Made by a program: the position numbers and the translations under genes. Shown one piece after another: positions 15,827 through 25,517 of a stretch of 64,000 nucleotides of DNA (positions are counted from its first letter, which is position 1; each line of letters opens with the position of its first letter). Below the pieces are notes generated by a model. That model saw only the letters and a program-made list of their open reading frames with translations. It made no database searches and was not told where the DNA came from. This DNA is from Streptomyces sp. R44. GTDB taxonomy: Bacteria > Actinomycetota > Actinomycetes > Streptomycetales > Streptomycetaceae. The DNA lies in NCBI RefSeq assembly GCF_041053105.1, contig NZ_CP163444.1:1736001-1800000 (forward strand). Reading direction: 5' to 3'.

Positions 15827-16031
15827 GCCGTTGAGACGGCATGCGGACGCCTCGGAGTCGCCCGCCGGCGCGTGTTTCCGTGCGTGGCCTGGACGGATCC
15901 GGCCCTCGGTCGGGGGTCGGCGGGGAGGGTGATCGGGTACGGGATGTGGCCAAGGCCACGCGGTCGGAGGGCGCTCGCGGAGGCGGGGGGCGAGCGCATC
16001 GGGCCCTTCCAGCCGTAATACCCTCGGGCGC

Positions 16032-16394
16032 ATGCTTGACGCCCTGACGGTCGCGGTCTCCGTGGCCGCGCTCGCCCTCGCCGCCTGGTGCGGCTTCGCC
16101 GCCTTCCGTGACCAGTCGACCAAGGACTGGCACTTCATCGGCATGGCCGTGGTGACCTTCCTGGTCCTGGTCCAGCTGATCGTCGGCATCGTGCAGCTGG
16201 CGCGCGGCGAGAAGGCCGAGGAGGGCACGACGATCTTCGTCGCCTATCTGCTCGGTGCGCTGTGTGCGGTGCCCATCGCCGGTTTCATGTCGCTCGCGGA
16301 GCGCAGCCGGTGGGGTTCGGCGACGGTGGCGGCCGGCGCGGTCGTCCTGGCCGTGCTCGAAGTGCGTCTCTACGACATCTGGACGGTGGGCTGA
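16032..16394 (+). CDS. Four-helix membrane protein, hypothetical (first of a pair)
   Basis: A 120-residue protein with four predicted membrane segments at about 4-25, 38-59, 67-88 and 95-113, short loops and no signal sequence cleavage site. It ends 2 bp before the next gene, which is of similar size and topology, so the two are surely co-transcribed. The ATG at 16032 has no clear Shine-Dalgarno, and TACCCT lies 6 nt before it, consistent with leaderless transcription. The family was not recognised. A heteromeric membrane complex is only a guess. Confidence 0.8.
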   Translation: MLDALTVAVSVAALALAAWCGFAAFRDQSTKDWHFIGMAVVTFLVLVQLIVGIVQLARGEKAEEGTTIFVAYLLGALCAVPIAGFMSLAERSRWGSATVAAGAVVLAVLEVRLYDIWTVG

Positions 16395-16396
16395 CC

Positions 16397-16813
16397 ATGA
16401 CGACGACCGAGACCCAGGGGAAGACCCGTCTCGTCACGGGCCCGGGCATGCTGCTCGTCTGGCTGTACGGCGTGATGTCGGTGGGCGCGGTCTCCCGCTC
16501 GATCTACCAGATCGCGACCGAGTTCGACCGTGCGCCGCTCGCGTACGGCCTGTCGGCGGTGGCTGCGGTCGTCTACGTCTTCATCACGTACACGCTGGTA
16601 CGCGGCGGGGAGAAGGCCCGCAGGGCGGCGCTGGTGTGCTGCGCCGCCGAGCTCGCGGGCGTGCTGATCGTGGGGACCTGGACGCTGGTGGAGCCGTCCG
16701 CCTTCCCGGACGCCACGGTCTGGTCGGACTTCGGCTACGGCTACATCTTCATTCCGGTGCTGCTGCCGCTGACCGGCATCTGGTGGCTGCGGAAGTCGGC
16801 CAAGGCCGCCTGA
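16397..16813 (+). CDS. Four-helix membrane protein, hypothetical (second of a pair)
   Basis: A 138-residue protein with membrane segments at about 16-34, 48-66, 80-97 and 112-130 and the acidic loop QIATEFDR. It follows the previous gene with a 2-bp gap. Resembling unassigned actinobacterial integral membrane proteins, it has no motif that would give a function. It converges on an acetyltransferase gene 30 bp away. Confidence 0.8.
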   Translation: MTTTETQGKTRLVTGPGMLLVWLYGVMSVGAVSRSIYQIATEFDRAPLAYGLSAVAAVVYVFITYTLVRGGEKARRAALVCCAAELAGVLIVGTWTLVEPSAFPDATVWSDFGYGYIFIPVLLPLTGIWWLRKSAKAA

Positions 16814-16843
16814 GCCCCGCCTGTCCTCAGGAGCCGGGGCCGC

Positions 16844-17332
16844 CTAGGCGGCCTTCTCCAGGGTCACCAGGGTGAGCCTCGGGCCGAGTTCGCGGGTGCT
16901 CACCTGCGCGTAGCCCTTGCTGCGGTAGAGGCGGAGATTGCCCTCGCTGCGGTGGCCGGTGAAGAGCTGGAAGCGCTTGGCCGACGCCGTCTCCTCGGCC
17001 TCCGAGGCGAAGTGGCGCTCGATGCCGTCGAGGAGCCGGCCGCCGAGGCCGTGCCGCTGCATGCGCGGGTGGACGATGAGCTTGGCGATCCGGACCGTGC
17101 CGTCCTCGTCGATGCGGGCCCGCACGGAGGCGACGACCTCGTCGCCGAGCCGGGCCACGAGCCCGTGCCCCTCGTCCAGTTCGGCGCGCAGGGCGTCGAG
17201 CGACTGGGTGAGCGGTTCGATGGACCAGTCCCCGTAGAGCTCCGCCTCGCTCTGGTAGCAGAGGTACTGCAGCTTCAGGATGTGCTCCGCGTCCTGCGGT
17301 TCCGCTGCTGAGATGGTCACACTCAGGCCCAT
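16844..17332 (-). CDS. GNAT-family N-acetyltransferase
   Basis: A 162-residue GNAT enzyme. The acetyl-CoA loop is HPRMQRHGLGGRLLDGIE (about residues 95-112), preceded by the strand TVRIAKLIV and followed by the conserved RSEGNLRLYRSKGY (Tyr of motif B). GGGAGG lies 8 nt upstream of the ATG at 17332, setting that start over the upstream ATGs. It follows the sigma factor gene by 37 bp on the same strand and may be co-transcribed. The substrate is unknown. Confidence 0.87.
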   Translation of the reverse strand: MGLSVTISAAEPQDAEHILKLQYLCYQSEAELYGDWSIEPLTQSLDALRAELDEGHGLVARLGDEVVASVRARIDEDGTVRIAKLIVHPRMQRHGLGGRLLDGIERHFASEAEETASAKRFQLFTGHRSEGNLRLYRSKGYAQVSTRELGPRLTLVTLEKAA

Positions 17333-17369
17333 GTGTGCATGCCTCCCGCTCATCTGGTCGATCATCGGT

Positions 17370-17966
17370 TTACCGCACCCTTCCCCGTCGACCGGGGGCG
17401 GGAACCTCTGCAGCCAGCATTCTGCGCAGGCATCCCAGGCAACGGGAACGCATCGGCCCCAGGCTGCCCTGTGAGATACCCAACTCTCCTGCGATTTCGC
17501 GGTAGGTGGGGTCCTCCGGGTCGAGCATCGCGGTGAGCACCTTCGGGCAGCGGCCGGGTGTCCTGGTGACGGCGGCGCGCAGGGTGCGGCGGCCCTCGGC
17601 GACCAGCAGGGAGTGCTCCGGGGAGCCGTGGGGCTCGGCGCCGCCCGGTGCGTGGACGGGTTCGTCCCGGTAGGGGCGTTCCCGGTCGTGGGTCCTGCGC
17701 GCGCGGCGCGCCTCCGCGCGGACGGCGCGGCGCAGCCATTCGGCGGGCCTTTCGGGGGCTGTGCCGGTCTCCTGGAGCTGCTCCAGGAGACGGAGCCAGA
17801 CGGCCTGTTCGAGGTCGCCGGGGTCGACGCCGGCGGCCGGTGCCTCGGCGTCGGACTCCGCGGAGAGCAGCGGGGCGAGGGTGGCGAGGAGGCCGGGGGC
17901 GGCCGCGGGGATGGTCTCGGGGGCGGTCTCGGGGGCGGTCTCGGGGGCGTGCTCGGGGGAGGTCAT
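17370..17966 (-). CDS. Atypical sigma-70-family factor / region 4 protein
   Basis: A 198-residue protein with an Ala/Pro/Glu-rich N-terminus carrying PET repeats encoded by a tandem 12-bp repeat near 17925-17960. Then comes a sigma-region-2-like helix (LEQAVWLRLLEQLQETG, EWLRRAVRAEARRARR) and a region 4 helix-turn-helix (LDPEDPTYREIAGELGISQGSLGPMRSRCLGCLRRML). The HTH is convincing. The region 2 core is short and lacks the usual Asp/Leu motif, so promoter opening by it alone is uncertain. CLGC near the C-terminus is a possible redox or metal pair. The start is unclear: ATG 17966 is used here, with GTG 17975 as an alternative, and neither has a good ribosome site. Confidence 0.75.
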   Translation of the reverse strand: MTSPEHAPETAPETAPETIPAAAPGLLATLAPLLSAESDAEAPAAGVDPGDLEQAVWLRLLEQLQETGTAPERPAEWLRRAVRAEARRARRTHDRERPYRDEPVHAPGGAEPHGSPEHSLLVAEGRRTLRAAVTRTPGRCPKVLTAMLDPEDPTYREIAGELGISQGSLGPMRSRCLGCLRRMLAAEVPAPGRRGRVR

Positions 17967-18050
17967 GACCGGCACGATGCCGGGGTGCGCGGCCGTGGTT
18001 GCGGTACGGGACGTAAACCACCCGGGAGGGGGTCGTACGGTGCGGCGGTC

Positions 18051-18112
18051 CGCCCGTACGGCCCCCTCGTCGGGTCAGGCCTGTCGCCCGTACGGCCCCC
18101 TCGGCGGGTCAG
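18051..18112. repeat. Two 28-bp direct repeats at the 3' end of glpQ
   Basis: Copies at 18051-18078 and 18085-18112 differ at one base and are 34 bp apart. The second copy includes the glpQ stop codon, so it looks like a local duplication of the gene end. Confidence 0.8.
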
Positions 18113-19278
18113 TCGCGGGCGGCGAGGTCCGCGGCGGCGAGCAGGGCGGTGTCCGGGTTGTCGGAGAAGATGCCGTCGATCCCCGTCTCCAGGTACCGCT
18201 TGAGGGCGCCGAAGGCGTCGCCGTACGCCGTCGGGTCCGTGCCCTTGCGGAAGTCCGCGGGCAGGAAGGTGTTCTCGTTGCGGTGCGTGTACGGGTGGAG
18301 GATCAGCCCCTCGGCGTGCGCGTCGCTGACCAGGGTGGTCGGGGTCCCGAGCCGGCCGCTCGCGTCCTTCGGGATGACCAGGTCGAGCGTGGGGCCGATG
18401 CCCTGCGCGTACGAGGCGATCCAGCGCAGGCCCTCCGGGGTGACGAGGTCGGCGACCGTGCGCGGGTCCCCGGCCTCGACGAAGTCCCAGGGGCGGCTGC
18501 TCGCGCCCGAGAGCAGGACGACGCCCGGGGCGTCCACCAGCTTCGCGAGGCGCTGGATGCTGCTGGGCTCGAAGGACTGGAGGAAGACCGGGGAGTTCGC
18601 GCGGTGGCGCCCGTACCGGCGCAGCAGCTTCGCGAGGCGCTCCTCCAGGCCGAGGCCGAGGGAGCGGAAGTAGCTGGGGTGCTTGGTCTCGACGTGGAGC
18701 CAGATCTCGCGGCCCCGGCGGCGGCCCTCCTCCTCGGCCCAGATCAGGACCTCCTCGAAGGTGGGGACCGTCCAGCGGCCGTCGTAGAGGGTGTTCTCCT
18801 GGCGGGTGCCGGGGATGCGCTCCTTGGCCCGCAGGGTCTTGAGCTCGGCGAGCGAGAAGTCCTCGGTGAACCAGCCGGTGAGGGCGGTGCCGTCGACGGT
18901 CTTGGTGGTCCTCCGGGAGGCGAACTCGGGGTGGTCGGCGACGTCGGTGGTGCCGGTGATGTCGTTCTCGTGGCGGCAGACCAGGTGTCCGTCCCGGGTG
19001 GGGACGAGGTCCTGCTCGACGACGTGCGCGCCGAGGTCGAGGGCGTGGCGGTAGGAGCCGAGGGTGTGCTCGGGGCGGTAGCCGCTGGCGCCCCGGTGGC
19101 CGATGACGGTGGGGACGGGGAGGGAGCGGTAGCCGTGGCCGCGGCCGGGCGCGCCGTCCGGGGCGGCGGCCCGCGCGGTGCCGGTGGCGGCGAGGGCCGT
19201 GGAGGCGCCGAGGACGGTGGCGCCCGCCGCTCCGAGAACCGTCCGCCGTGCCGGGGTCCGGCGTTCGCCCTGGGTCAT
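18109..19278 (-). CDS. glpQ: Glycerophosphodiester phosphodiesterase, Tat-exported
   Basis: A 389-residue GDPD enzyme. A twin-arginine signal is visible (ARRTVLGAAG, then a hydrophobic stretch and ATGTARAAA). The catalytic domain begins with GHRGASGYRPEHTLGSYRHAL (HR and the metal-binding E), then EQDLVPTRDGHLVCRHE (ExD and catalytic His). Later motifs are IWLHVETKHP, LQSFEPSS and GIFSDNPD. It hydrolyses glycerophosphodiesters outside the membrane to glycerol-3-phosphate, a phosphate source; in Streptomyces glpQ genes are under PhoP control. AGGAGG sets the start. A possible PHO box lies in the divergent region upstream. Confidence 0.93.
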   Translation of the reverse strand: MTQGERRTPARRTVLGAAGATVLGASTALAATGTARAAAPDGAPGRGHGYRSLPVPTVIGHRGASGYRPEHTLGSYRHALDLGAHVVEQDLVPTRDGHLVCRHENDITGTTDVADHPEFASRRTTKTVDGTALTGWFTEDFSLAELKTLRAKERIPGTRQENTLYDGRWTVPTFEEVLIWAEEEGRRRGREIWLHVETKHPSYFRSLGLGLEERLAKLLRRYGRHRANSPVFLQSFEPSSIQRLAKLVDAPGVVLLSGASSRPWDFVEAGDPRTVADLVTPEGLRWIASYAQGIGPTLDLVIPKDASGRLGTPTTLVSDAHAEGLILHPYTHRNENTFLPADFRKGTDPTAYGDAFGALKRYLETGIDGIFSDNPDTALLAAADLAARD

Positions 19279-19418
19279 GAGGGATCCTCCTGTGTGAGCC
19301 GCGGTGTGATGTCCCGCACCTGTCAACTGTTGTCCCCGACGCTAGGCAGCGGGGCCCTACGGGCGGCAGACCTCGGCCGAACATGGCGGAAACACACGTC
19401 AACACTGCGTATCCACTC

Positions 19419-19448
19419 GGTGAACCCGATGTGCGCGTGAGGGTGACC
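19419..19448 (-). promoter_or_regulatory. Possible PHO box of glpQ
   Basis: The minus strand reads GGTCACC (19448-19442) and then GTTCACC (19425-19419), close to the PhoP direct-repeat unit GTTCACC. The spacing between them is 23 nt rather than a clean multiple of 11, so only the second unit is good. It lies about 140 bp upstream of glpQ, between it and the divergent acyltransferase gene. Confidence 0.3.
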
Positions 19449-19519
19449 CGCGAGTATCGTCGCCAGCTGCAACCGTCGGTCCGCCCGCTCGGCCGACCCG
19501 CTTCCCACCGGAGGAACCG

Positions 19520-20191
19520 TTGTCCCGTCATGCGATCATCAAGGCAGTGCTCGGGCCGGTCATGCGCCTGATGTTCCGCCCCCGCGTGGAGGGCGCCGAG
19601 AACATCCCCGGGACCGGTCCCGTGATCCTCGCCGGCAACCACCTGACCTTCATCGACTCGATGATCATGCCGATCTGCCTGGACCGTCCGGTCTACTTCA
19701 TCGGCAAGGACGAGTACGTGACGGGCAAGGGCCTCAAGGGCCGGGCGATGGCCTGGTTCTTCACCAGCGTCGGCATGATCCCGGTGGACCGGGACGGCGG
19801 CCGCGGTGGTGTGGCGGCGCTGATGACGGGCCGTCGTGTCCTGGAGGAGGGCAAGATCTTCTCGATCTACCCGGAGGGCACCCGCTCCCCCGACGGCCGG
19901 CTGTACCGGGGCCGTACGGGCATCGCGCGGCTGACCCTGATGACGGGGGCGCCGGTGGTGCCGTTCGCGATGATCGGCACCGACAAGATCCAGCCGGGCG
20001 GTGCGGGCTTCCCGCGCCCGGGCAAGGTGACGGTCCGCTTCGGCGAGGCGATGGAGTTCTCGCGGTACGACGGAATGGACCGCGACCGGTATGTGCTGCG
20101 GGCGGTGACGGACTCGGTAATGGCCGAGGTGATGCGGCTCTCCGGGCAGGAGTACGTGGACATGTACGCCACCAAGGCGAAGGCGGCGTAG
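19520..20191 (+). CDS. 1-acylglycerol-3-phosphate O-acyltransferase (PlsC family)
   Basis: A 223-residue acyltransferase. It has the catalytic NHLTFID (NHx4D, about residues 39-45), the glycerol-phosphate motif FSIYPEGTRSPDG, and VVPFAMIGTDKIQPG. It transfers a fatty acyl chain to lysophosphatidate during phospholipid synthesis, on the inner membrane face. The start is TTG at 19520, supported by GGAGG 5 nt upstream. It is divergent from glpQ, so a lipid breakdown and a lipid synthesis gene share a 240-bp control region. Confidence 0.9.
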   Translation: MSRHAIIKAVLGPVMRLMFRPRVEGAENIPGTGPVILAGNHLTFIDSMIMPICLDRPVYFIGKDEYVTGKGLKGRAMAWFFTSVGMIPVDRDGGRGGVAALMTGRRVLEEGKIFSIYPEGTRSPDGRLYRGRTGIARLTLMTGAPVVPFAMIGTDKIQPGGAGFPRPGKVTVRFGEAMEFSRYDGMDRDRYVLRAVTDSVMAEVMRLSGQEYVDMYATKAKAA

Positions 20192-20213
20192 GCGCTCCGC
20201 TTCGGTTCGGAAG

Positions 20214-20257
20214 CACCACGAGGGCGGCGTCCTGGACAGGGCGCCGCCCTCGTGGTG
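20214..20257 (+). terminator. Terminator of the acyltransferase gene
   Basis: A perfect 16-bp stem (20214-20229 with 20242-20257) and a 12-nt loop, 22 nt after the stop codon. Confidence 0.85.
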
Positions 20258-20259
20258 TC

Positions 20260-20296
20260 GTGCCCACCCGTTCCGCCTTGCGGAACGGGTGGGCAC
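20260..20296 (-). terminator. Terminator of the TetR-MFS operon
   Basis: A perfect 16-bp stem (20260-20275 with 20281-20296) with a CCTTG loop. It sits 7 nt past the MFS stop codon and back to back with the previous hairpin, making a double bidirectional terminator. Confidence 0.85.
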
Positions 20297-20303
20297 AACG
20301 GTT

Positions 20304-21836
20304 CTACTTCTCCAGCTTCTGGCCCTTGAGGAGGAACCAGGCCGCGACCGCCGTCGCGAGGAGGACCGCCGCGCCGACGCCCGCCGCGATCCGCAGGCCG
20401 TCGACGAAGGCGTCCTGGGCGGAGGCCACCAGGGCGGTCGCCGTCTGGGGGTCGAGGCCGCCGGTGGCCTCGACCGCGCCGCCGAGGGATTCGTGGGCGG
20501 CCGACGCGATGTCCGAGGGGACACCGGCCGGGGTGGCGAAGCCGCGGTAGACGCCGGTCACGATCGAGCCGAGGATGGCGATGCCGAGGGCGGCGCCCAG
20601 TTCGTACGCGGTCTCGGAGACGGCGGAGGCGGAACCGGCCTGTTCCTTCGGGACGCTGGAGAGGATCACGTCCGCGGTCACGGTGAAGGAGAAGCCCGCG
20701 CCCACGCCGACGACGAGGAGGCTCGCGCCGAGCAGCGGGTAGCCGGTGTGCTGGTCGAGGGTCGTCAGGACGGCGAGGGAGAGGCCGACCGCCGCGAGAC
20801 CGCCGGCCACCACGGAGCGGACGGAGAAGCGGCGGGCCACGAGGCCGGCGATCAGACCGGCCGTCACCGCGCCGATCGCGGCGGGCAGTTCGGCGAGACC
20901 GGCCTCCAGGGGCTGGCGGCCCTGGACCAGCTGGAAGAACTGGGACAGGAAGAACACCAGGCCGGACAGGCCGAGGATGGTCAGCAGGTCGGCGAGGACG
21001 GCGCCCGAGAAGCCGCGGTGGCGGAAGAGCCGCATGTCCAGGAGCGGCGCGGGCAGGGTCAGCTGCCTGCGGACGAACCAGATCAGGGCGGTGGCGCCGA
21101 GGAGGGCGGCGGCACCGGCGTCGAGGGAGAGGCCGTGGGAGGCCAGTTCCTTGACCGCGTACACGACTCCGACCATGCCGACGAGGGAGAGCGCGACGCT
21201 GGGGAGGTCCCAGGGGCCGTGGGCCGGGTTCTTCGACTCGGGGATCAGCTTGATGCCGACGAGGACGAGGACGGCCATCACGGGCAGGTTGATGAGGAAG
21301 ACCGAGCCCCACCAGAAGTGCTCCAGGAGGAACCCGCCGACGACCGGTCCGACGGCGGCGCCGGCCGAGGCCATGGCGCCCCAGATGCCGATGGCGAGGC
21401 TGCGCTCACGGGGGTCGTGGAAGAGGTTCCGGATGAGCGCCAGGGTCGAGGGCATCAGGGTCGCGCCGGCGACGCCGAGGAGGGCGCGGGCGACGATCAT
21501 CATCTCGGGGCTGGTCGCGTAGGCGTTCAGGACCGAGAGGGCGCCGAAGGCGGTGGCGCCGATCAGCAGCAGCTTCTTGCGGCCGATGCGGTCGCCGAGG
21601 CTGCCCATGGAGACCAGGAGTCCGGCGATGACGAAGGAGTAGACGTCGCCGATCCAGAGCAGCTGGGTGCCGGAGGGCTTGAGGTCCTCGGAGAGGAAGG
21701 GGGTGGCGAGGCCGAGGACCGTGGCGTCGACCGCCACGAGGAGGACGGCCAGGACGAGCACGGAGAGGGCGAGCCACCGGCCGGGGCGGTGCACGCCCTC
21801 GATATGGCTCTCCGTCTTGATACTGCTGGTGATCAC
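20304..21836 (-). CDS. MFS drug exporter, 14-TM DHA2 family
   Basis: A 510-residue transporter of the EmrB/QacA (DHA2) family. Motif A is GSLGDRIGRKKLLLIGA after the second helix, motif C-like GAAVGPVVGGFLLEHFWWGSVFLINLP is characteristic of DHA2 antiporters, and about 14 hydrophobic segments can be counted. It likely expels hydrophobic or cationic compounds using the proton gradient. The GTG start overlaps the stop of the upstream TetR gene (GTGA), so the two are translationally coupled. TetR probably represses both in the absence of a ligand, which may be the exported compound. Confidence 0.92.
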   Translation of the reverse strand: MITSSIKTESHIEGVHRPGRWLALSVLVLAVLLVAVDATVLGLATPFLSEDLKPSGTQLLWIGDVYSFVIAGLLVSMGSLGDRIGRKKLLLIGATAFGALSVLNAYATSPEMMIVARALLGVAGATLMPSTLALIRNLFHDPRERSLAIGIWGAMASAGAAVGPVVGGFLLEHFWWGSVFLINLPVMAVLVLVGIKLIPESKNPAHGPWDLPSVALSLVGMVGVVYAVKELASHGLSLDAGAAALLGATALIWFVRRQLTLPAPLLDMRLFRHRGFSGAVLADLLTILGLSGLVFFLSQFFQLVQGRQPLEAGLAELPAAIGAVTAGLIAGLVARRFSVRSVVAGGLAAVGLSLAVLTTLDQHTGYPLLGASLLVVGVGAGFSFTVTADVILSSVPKEQAGSASAVSETAYELGAALGIAILGSIVTGVYRGFATPAGVPSDIASAAHESLGGAVEATGGLDPQTATALVASAQDAFVDGLRIAAGVGAAVLLATAVAAWFLLKGQKLEK

Positions 21837-22384
21837 TTCTCCACGCTCCTGCGCGCTCCGCCGAGCAGCAGCTCGACGATCATGTACTGGAAGTCCTTGG
21901 CGGCGACCCGGCCGTCCTGCACGGCCCAGGCGGCGGAACCGATGAGCCCGTAGAAGGCCTCGGTGAGCCAGGCGGGGGTCAGGTCGATGCGGAAGACGCC
22001 CTCTTCCTGGCCGCGCCGGAAGAGTGCGGAGACCCGGGCGTCGAGGCGTTCCCAGCCCTCGTTCTGCTGGTCGCCCTCGAAGAGCTGGTTCTCGGTGACG
22101 AGGAACGAGAGCAGCGGGGCGACGTCCTCGACCTCGGCGACGAGCCGTCGTACGGCCTCGTCGGCGGGGCCTTCGCCGGTGCGGGCCCGGTCGTGGGCCG
22201 CCTCCAGCTCCTGGATCCCGAGCTCTTCGAGCGCCCGCACCAGGGCGTCCCGCCCCGCGAAGTGCCGGTGCAGCGTGGCCCGGCCGATCCCGGCGGCCCG
22301 GGCGACCTCGTCCATGGTGGCGGTCGCCTTGCGGGTGAGCAGGGCGGCGGCGGCACGGAGCACCTGGGTGCGATCGACTGACAT
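21833..22384 (-). CDS. TetR-family repressor of the MFS exporter
   Basis: A 183-residue TetR regulator. The HTH lies at about residues 15-45 (ATMDEVARAAGIGRATLHRHFAGRDALVRAL), followed by a helical ligand-binding domain (SFLVTENQLFEGDQQNEGW; LTPAWLTEAFYGLIGSAAW). It heads the operon with the MFS gene, and a near-perfect palindrome sits 16-41 bp upstream of its start. This is the usual layout of an autoregulated efflux repressor. The ATG at 22384 was chosen because the HTH begins about 15 residues later; an upstream ATG is possible. Confidence 0.92.
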   Translation of the reverse strand: MSVDRTQVLRAAAALLTRKATATMDEVARAAGIGRATLHRHFAGRDALVRALEELGIQELEAAHDRARTGEGPADEAVRRLVAEVEDVAPLLSFLVTENQLFEGDQQNEGWERLDARVSALFRRGQEEGVFRIDLTPAWLTEAFYGLIGSAAWAVQDGRVAAKDFQYMIVELLLGGARRSVEK

Positions 22385-22399
22385 GAGACAACCATACAC

Positions 22400-22425
22400 C
22401 GAGCGAGACATCATTGTCTCACTCG
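22400..22425. promoter_or_regulatory. TetR operator
   Basis: CGAGCGAGACA-TCAT-TGTCTCACTCG: 11-bp arms with a single mismatch; the core GAGACA/TGTCTC (22405-22420) is perfect. It lies just upstream of the TetR gene start, where repressor binding would block its promoter. Confidence 0.75.
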
Positions 22426-22445
22426 GGACAGGAATGGATACGAGA

Positions 22446-22486
22446 ACAGCGCCGCCACCCTCCGGAAGGGAGGGTGGCGGCGCTGT
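22446..22486 (-). terminator. Terminator of argH
   Basis: A perfect 18-bp stem (22446-22463 with 22469-22486) and a 5-nt loop, 29 nt past the argH stop codon. It separates argH from the TetR promoter. Confidence 0.85.
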
Positions 22487-22515
22487 GACGTGCCGAGGGT
22501 CGCTTCTCGGCCCGG

Positions 22516-24026
<1,511 letters not shown>

Positions 24027-24091
24027 AATCGCGGTCCTCGGGAGGCGAAAACCAGGAGCGTCCCCCTCCAGCCTGTCCCTACGCTCCGCCC

Positions 24092-25477
24092 ATGGACGAC
24101 ACCCACACCGCGGCAGCCACCCGACTGGCCGGGGGAACACCGCTCACCTCGGCCATCGACACCTCGGACGCCACCGCCTGGACGGGTCTCGACCTCGCCG
24201 TGCGGGAGCTCGCCCGCTTCCGTCCGTCCCCGCCGCCCGACCACGCGCGGGCGACCGGCCGTCGCTTCCGGTGGAGGTGGGACGCGCTCCTGCCCTCCCT
24301 GAGCCCGTCCCGCCGCGGGCCCGAGGAGCCCGAACCCGACGAGCCCGAACCCGAGGAGCCCGAACCCGAGGAGCCCGAACTCCCCCTCGCGCTCTGCCAT
24401 CCCGACGGCCGGATACGCGAGGCGGCCCTCCGTCGCGCGGCCGGTCTTCCCGCACCCACCCTGCGGCCGCTGCTGCCCCTCGTCGCGATCCGCTGCGCGG
24501 ACTGGGCCGAGCCCGTGCGCGAGCCGGCCCGCGACCTGCTGCGGGCCGCGCTTCCCGGAGTCGGACCGGACACGATCGTCGTCCTGACCGCCGTCGTCCT
24601 GCGGATCACGGCGCGCCGGTACGGCGAGGCCGCCCGGACGATGGTGGAGGCGGCGCTCCGGGAAGCCCCCGGGCCCGTCCTCGACGCCCTCCTCACCGAC
24701 GGGGACCGGGCGGTACGGCGCCTCGCGTACCGGATCGCGGTCGAGCGGCGGCACTTCTCCCCCGAGCGGTTCGCGGCGGCCGCGGCCGCCGACCCGGACG
24801 GGGTGGTCCAGGACATCTGCGCGGACGGCGCGGTCGCCGGGGTGGGGCCGGAGACCGGGGACGAGGTCCTCCTCCCGCTGCTGCGCTCCCCGTACTCCCG
24901 GGTGCGCGCGGCCGGCGTGACGGCGCTGCGCCGGGCCGGGCGCCCCGGGGAGGCCGAGGGGTTCCTCGCGGACCGGTCGCCCATGGTCCGGGCGTGCGCA
25001 CGGTACGTACTGCGGCAGTACGGCACCGAGACCGCCCCGCTCTACCGGGCCCTGTGCGGGGGCGGGTCGGTGCCCCCGGCCGCGCCCCTCGGGCTCGCCG
25101 AGTGCGGCGCGCACGAGGACGCCGCCCTGCTGTGGGACCTCACGGAGCACCCGCACCCCGGTGTGCGCGCCCACGCCGTGGCCGGGCTGCGCCTCCTGGA
25201 CGCGACGGACGGGGCGCGCCTGCTGCCGCTGCTCGACGATCCCGCGCCCGGGGTCGTACGGGAGACGGTGACCGCCCTCGTACCGTGGACCGACCGGCTG
25301 CCGAGGGCGGAGCTGTCGGCCCGGCTCGGGACGGAGCACCCCCGGCACGTGCGCGTGGGGGCGTTCCGGCTGCTCGTGGCGCACGGCGGTCCGGAGCTGC
25401 GGGAGATCGCCTGGTCGCTGATCGACGACGCCGAGCCGAAGCTGCGCGCCAACTCCCGGGCGATGCTGCGGAGCTGA
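24092..25477 (+). CDS. HEAT-repeat-like helical protein, hypothetical
   Basis: A 461-residue protein. After a variable N-terminus comes an EPEPEEP tandem repeat (about residues 76-93, encoded by 18-bp DNA repeats). The rest is a series of alpha-helical repeats with patterns such as DPDGVVQDICADGAVA, YSRVRAAGVTALRRAGRPGEAEGFL, HPGVRAHAVAGLRLLDATDGARLLPLLDDPAPGVVRETVTAL, typical of HEAT/PBS-lyase-like repeats used for protein binding. No catalytic motif is seen. TACGCT sits 6 nt before the ATG, suggesting a leaderless mRNA. It is divergent from argH. The partner is unknown. Confidence 0.82.
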   Translation: MDDTHTAAATRLAGGTPLTSAIDTSDATAWTGLDLAVRELARFRPSPPPDHARATGRRFRWRWDALLPSLSPSRRGPEEPEPDEPEPEEPEPEEPELPLALCHPDGRIREAALRRAAGLPAPTLRPLLPLVAIRCADWAEPVREPARDLLRAALPGVGPDTIVVLTAVVLRITARRYGEAARTMVEAALREAPGPVLDALLTDGDRAVRRLAYRIAVERRHFSPERFAAAAAADPDGVVQDICADGAVAGVGPETGDEVLLPLLRSPYSRVRAAGVTALRRAGRPGEAEGFLADRSPMVRACARYVLRQYGTETAPLYRALCGGGSVPPAAPLGLAECGAHEDAALLWDLTEHPHPGVRAHAVAGLRLLDATDGARLLPLLDDPAPGVVRETVTALVPWTDRLPRAELSARLGTEHPRHVRVGAFRLLVAHGGPELREIAWSLIDDAEPKLRANSRAMLRS

Positions 25478-25517
25478 AGCCGTCGTGGCGGGCTTCGGCG
25501 AGGGGGAGAATCAAGCC

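Noticed and set aside
15486..15840. SAM riboswitch upstream of metN
   Set aside because: No SAM-I, SAM-II or SAM-IV core was recognisable; the Cys/Met leader ORF occupies the region instead.
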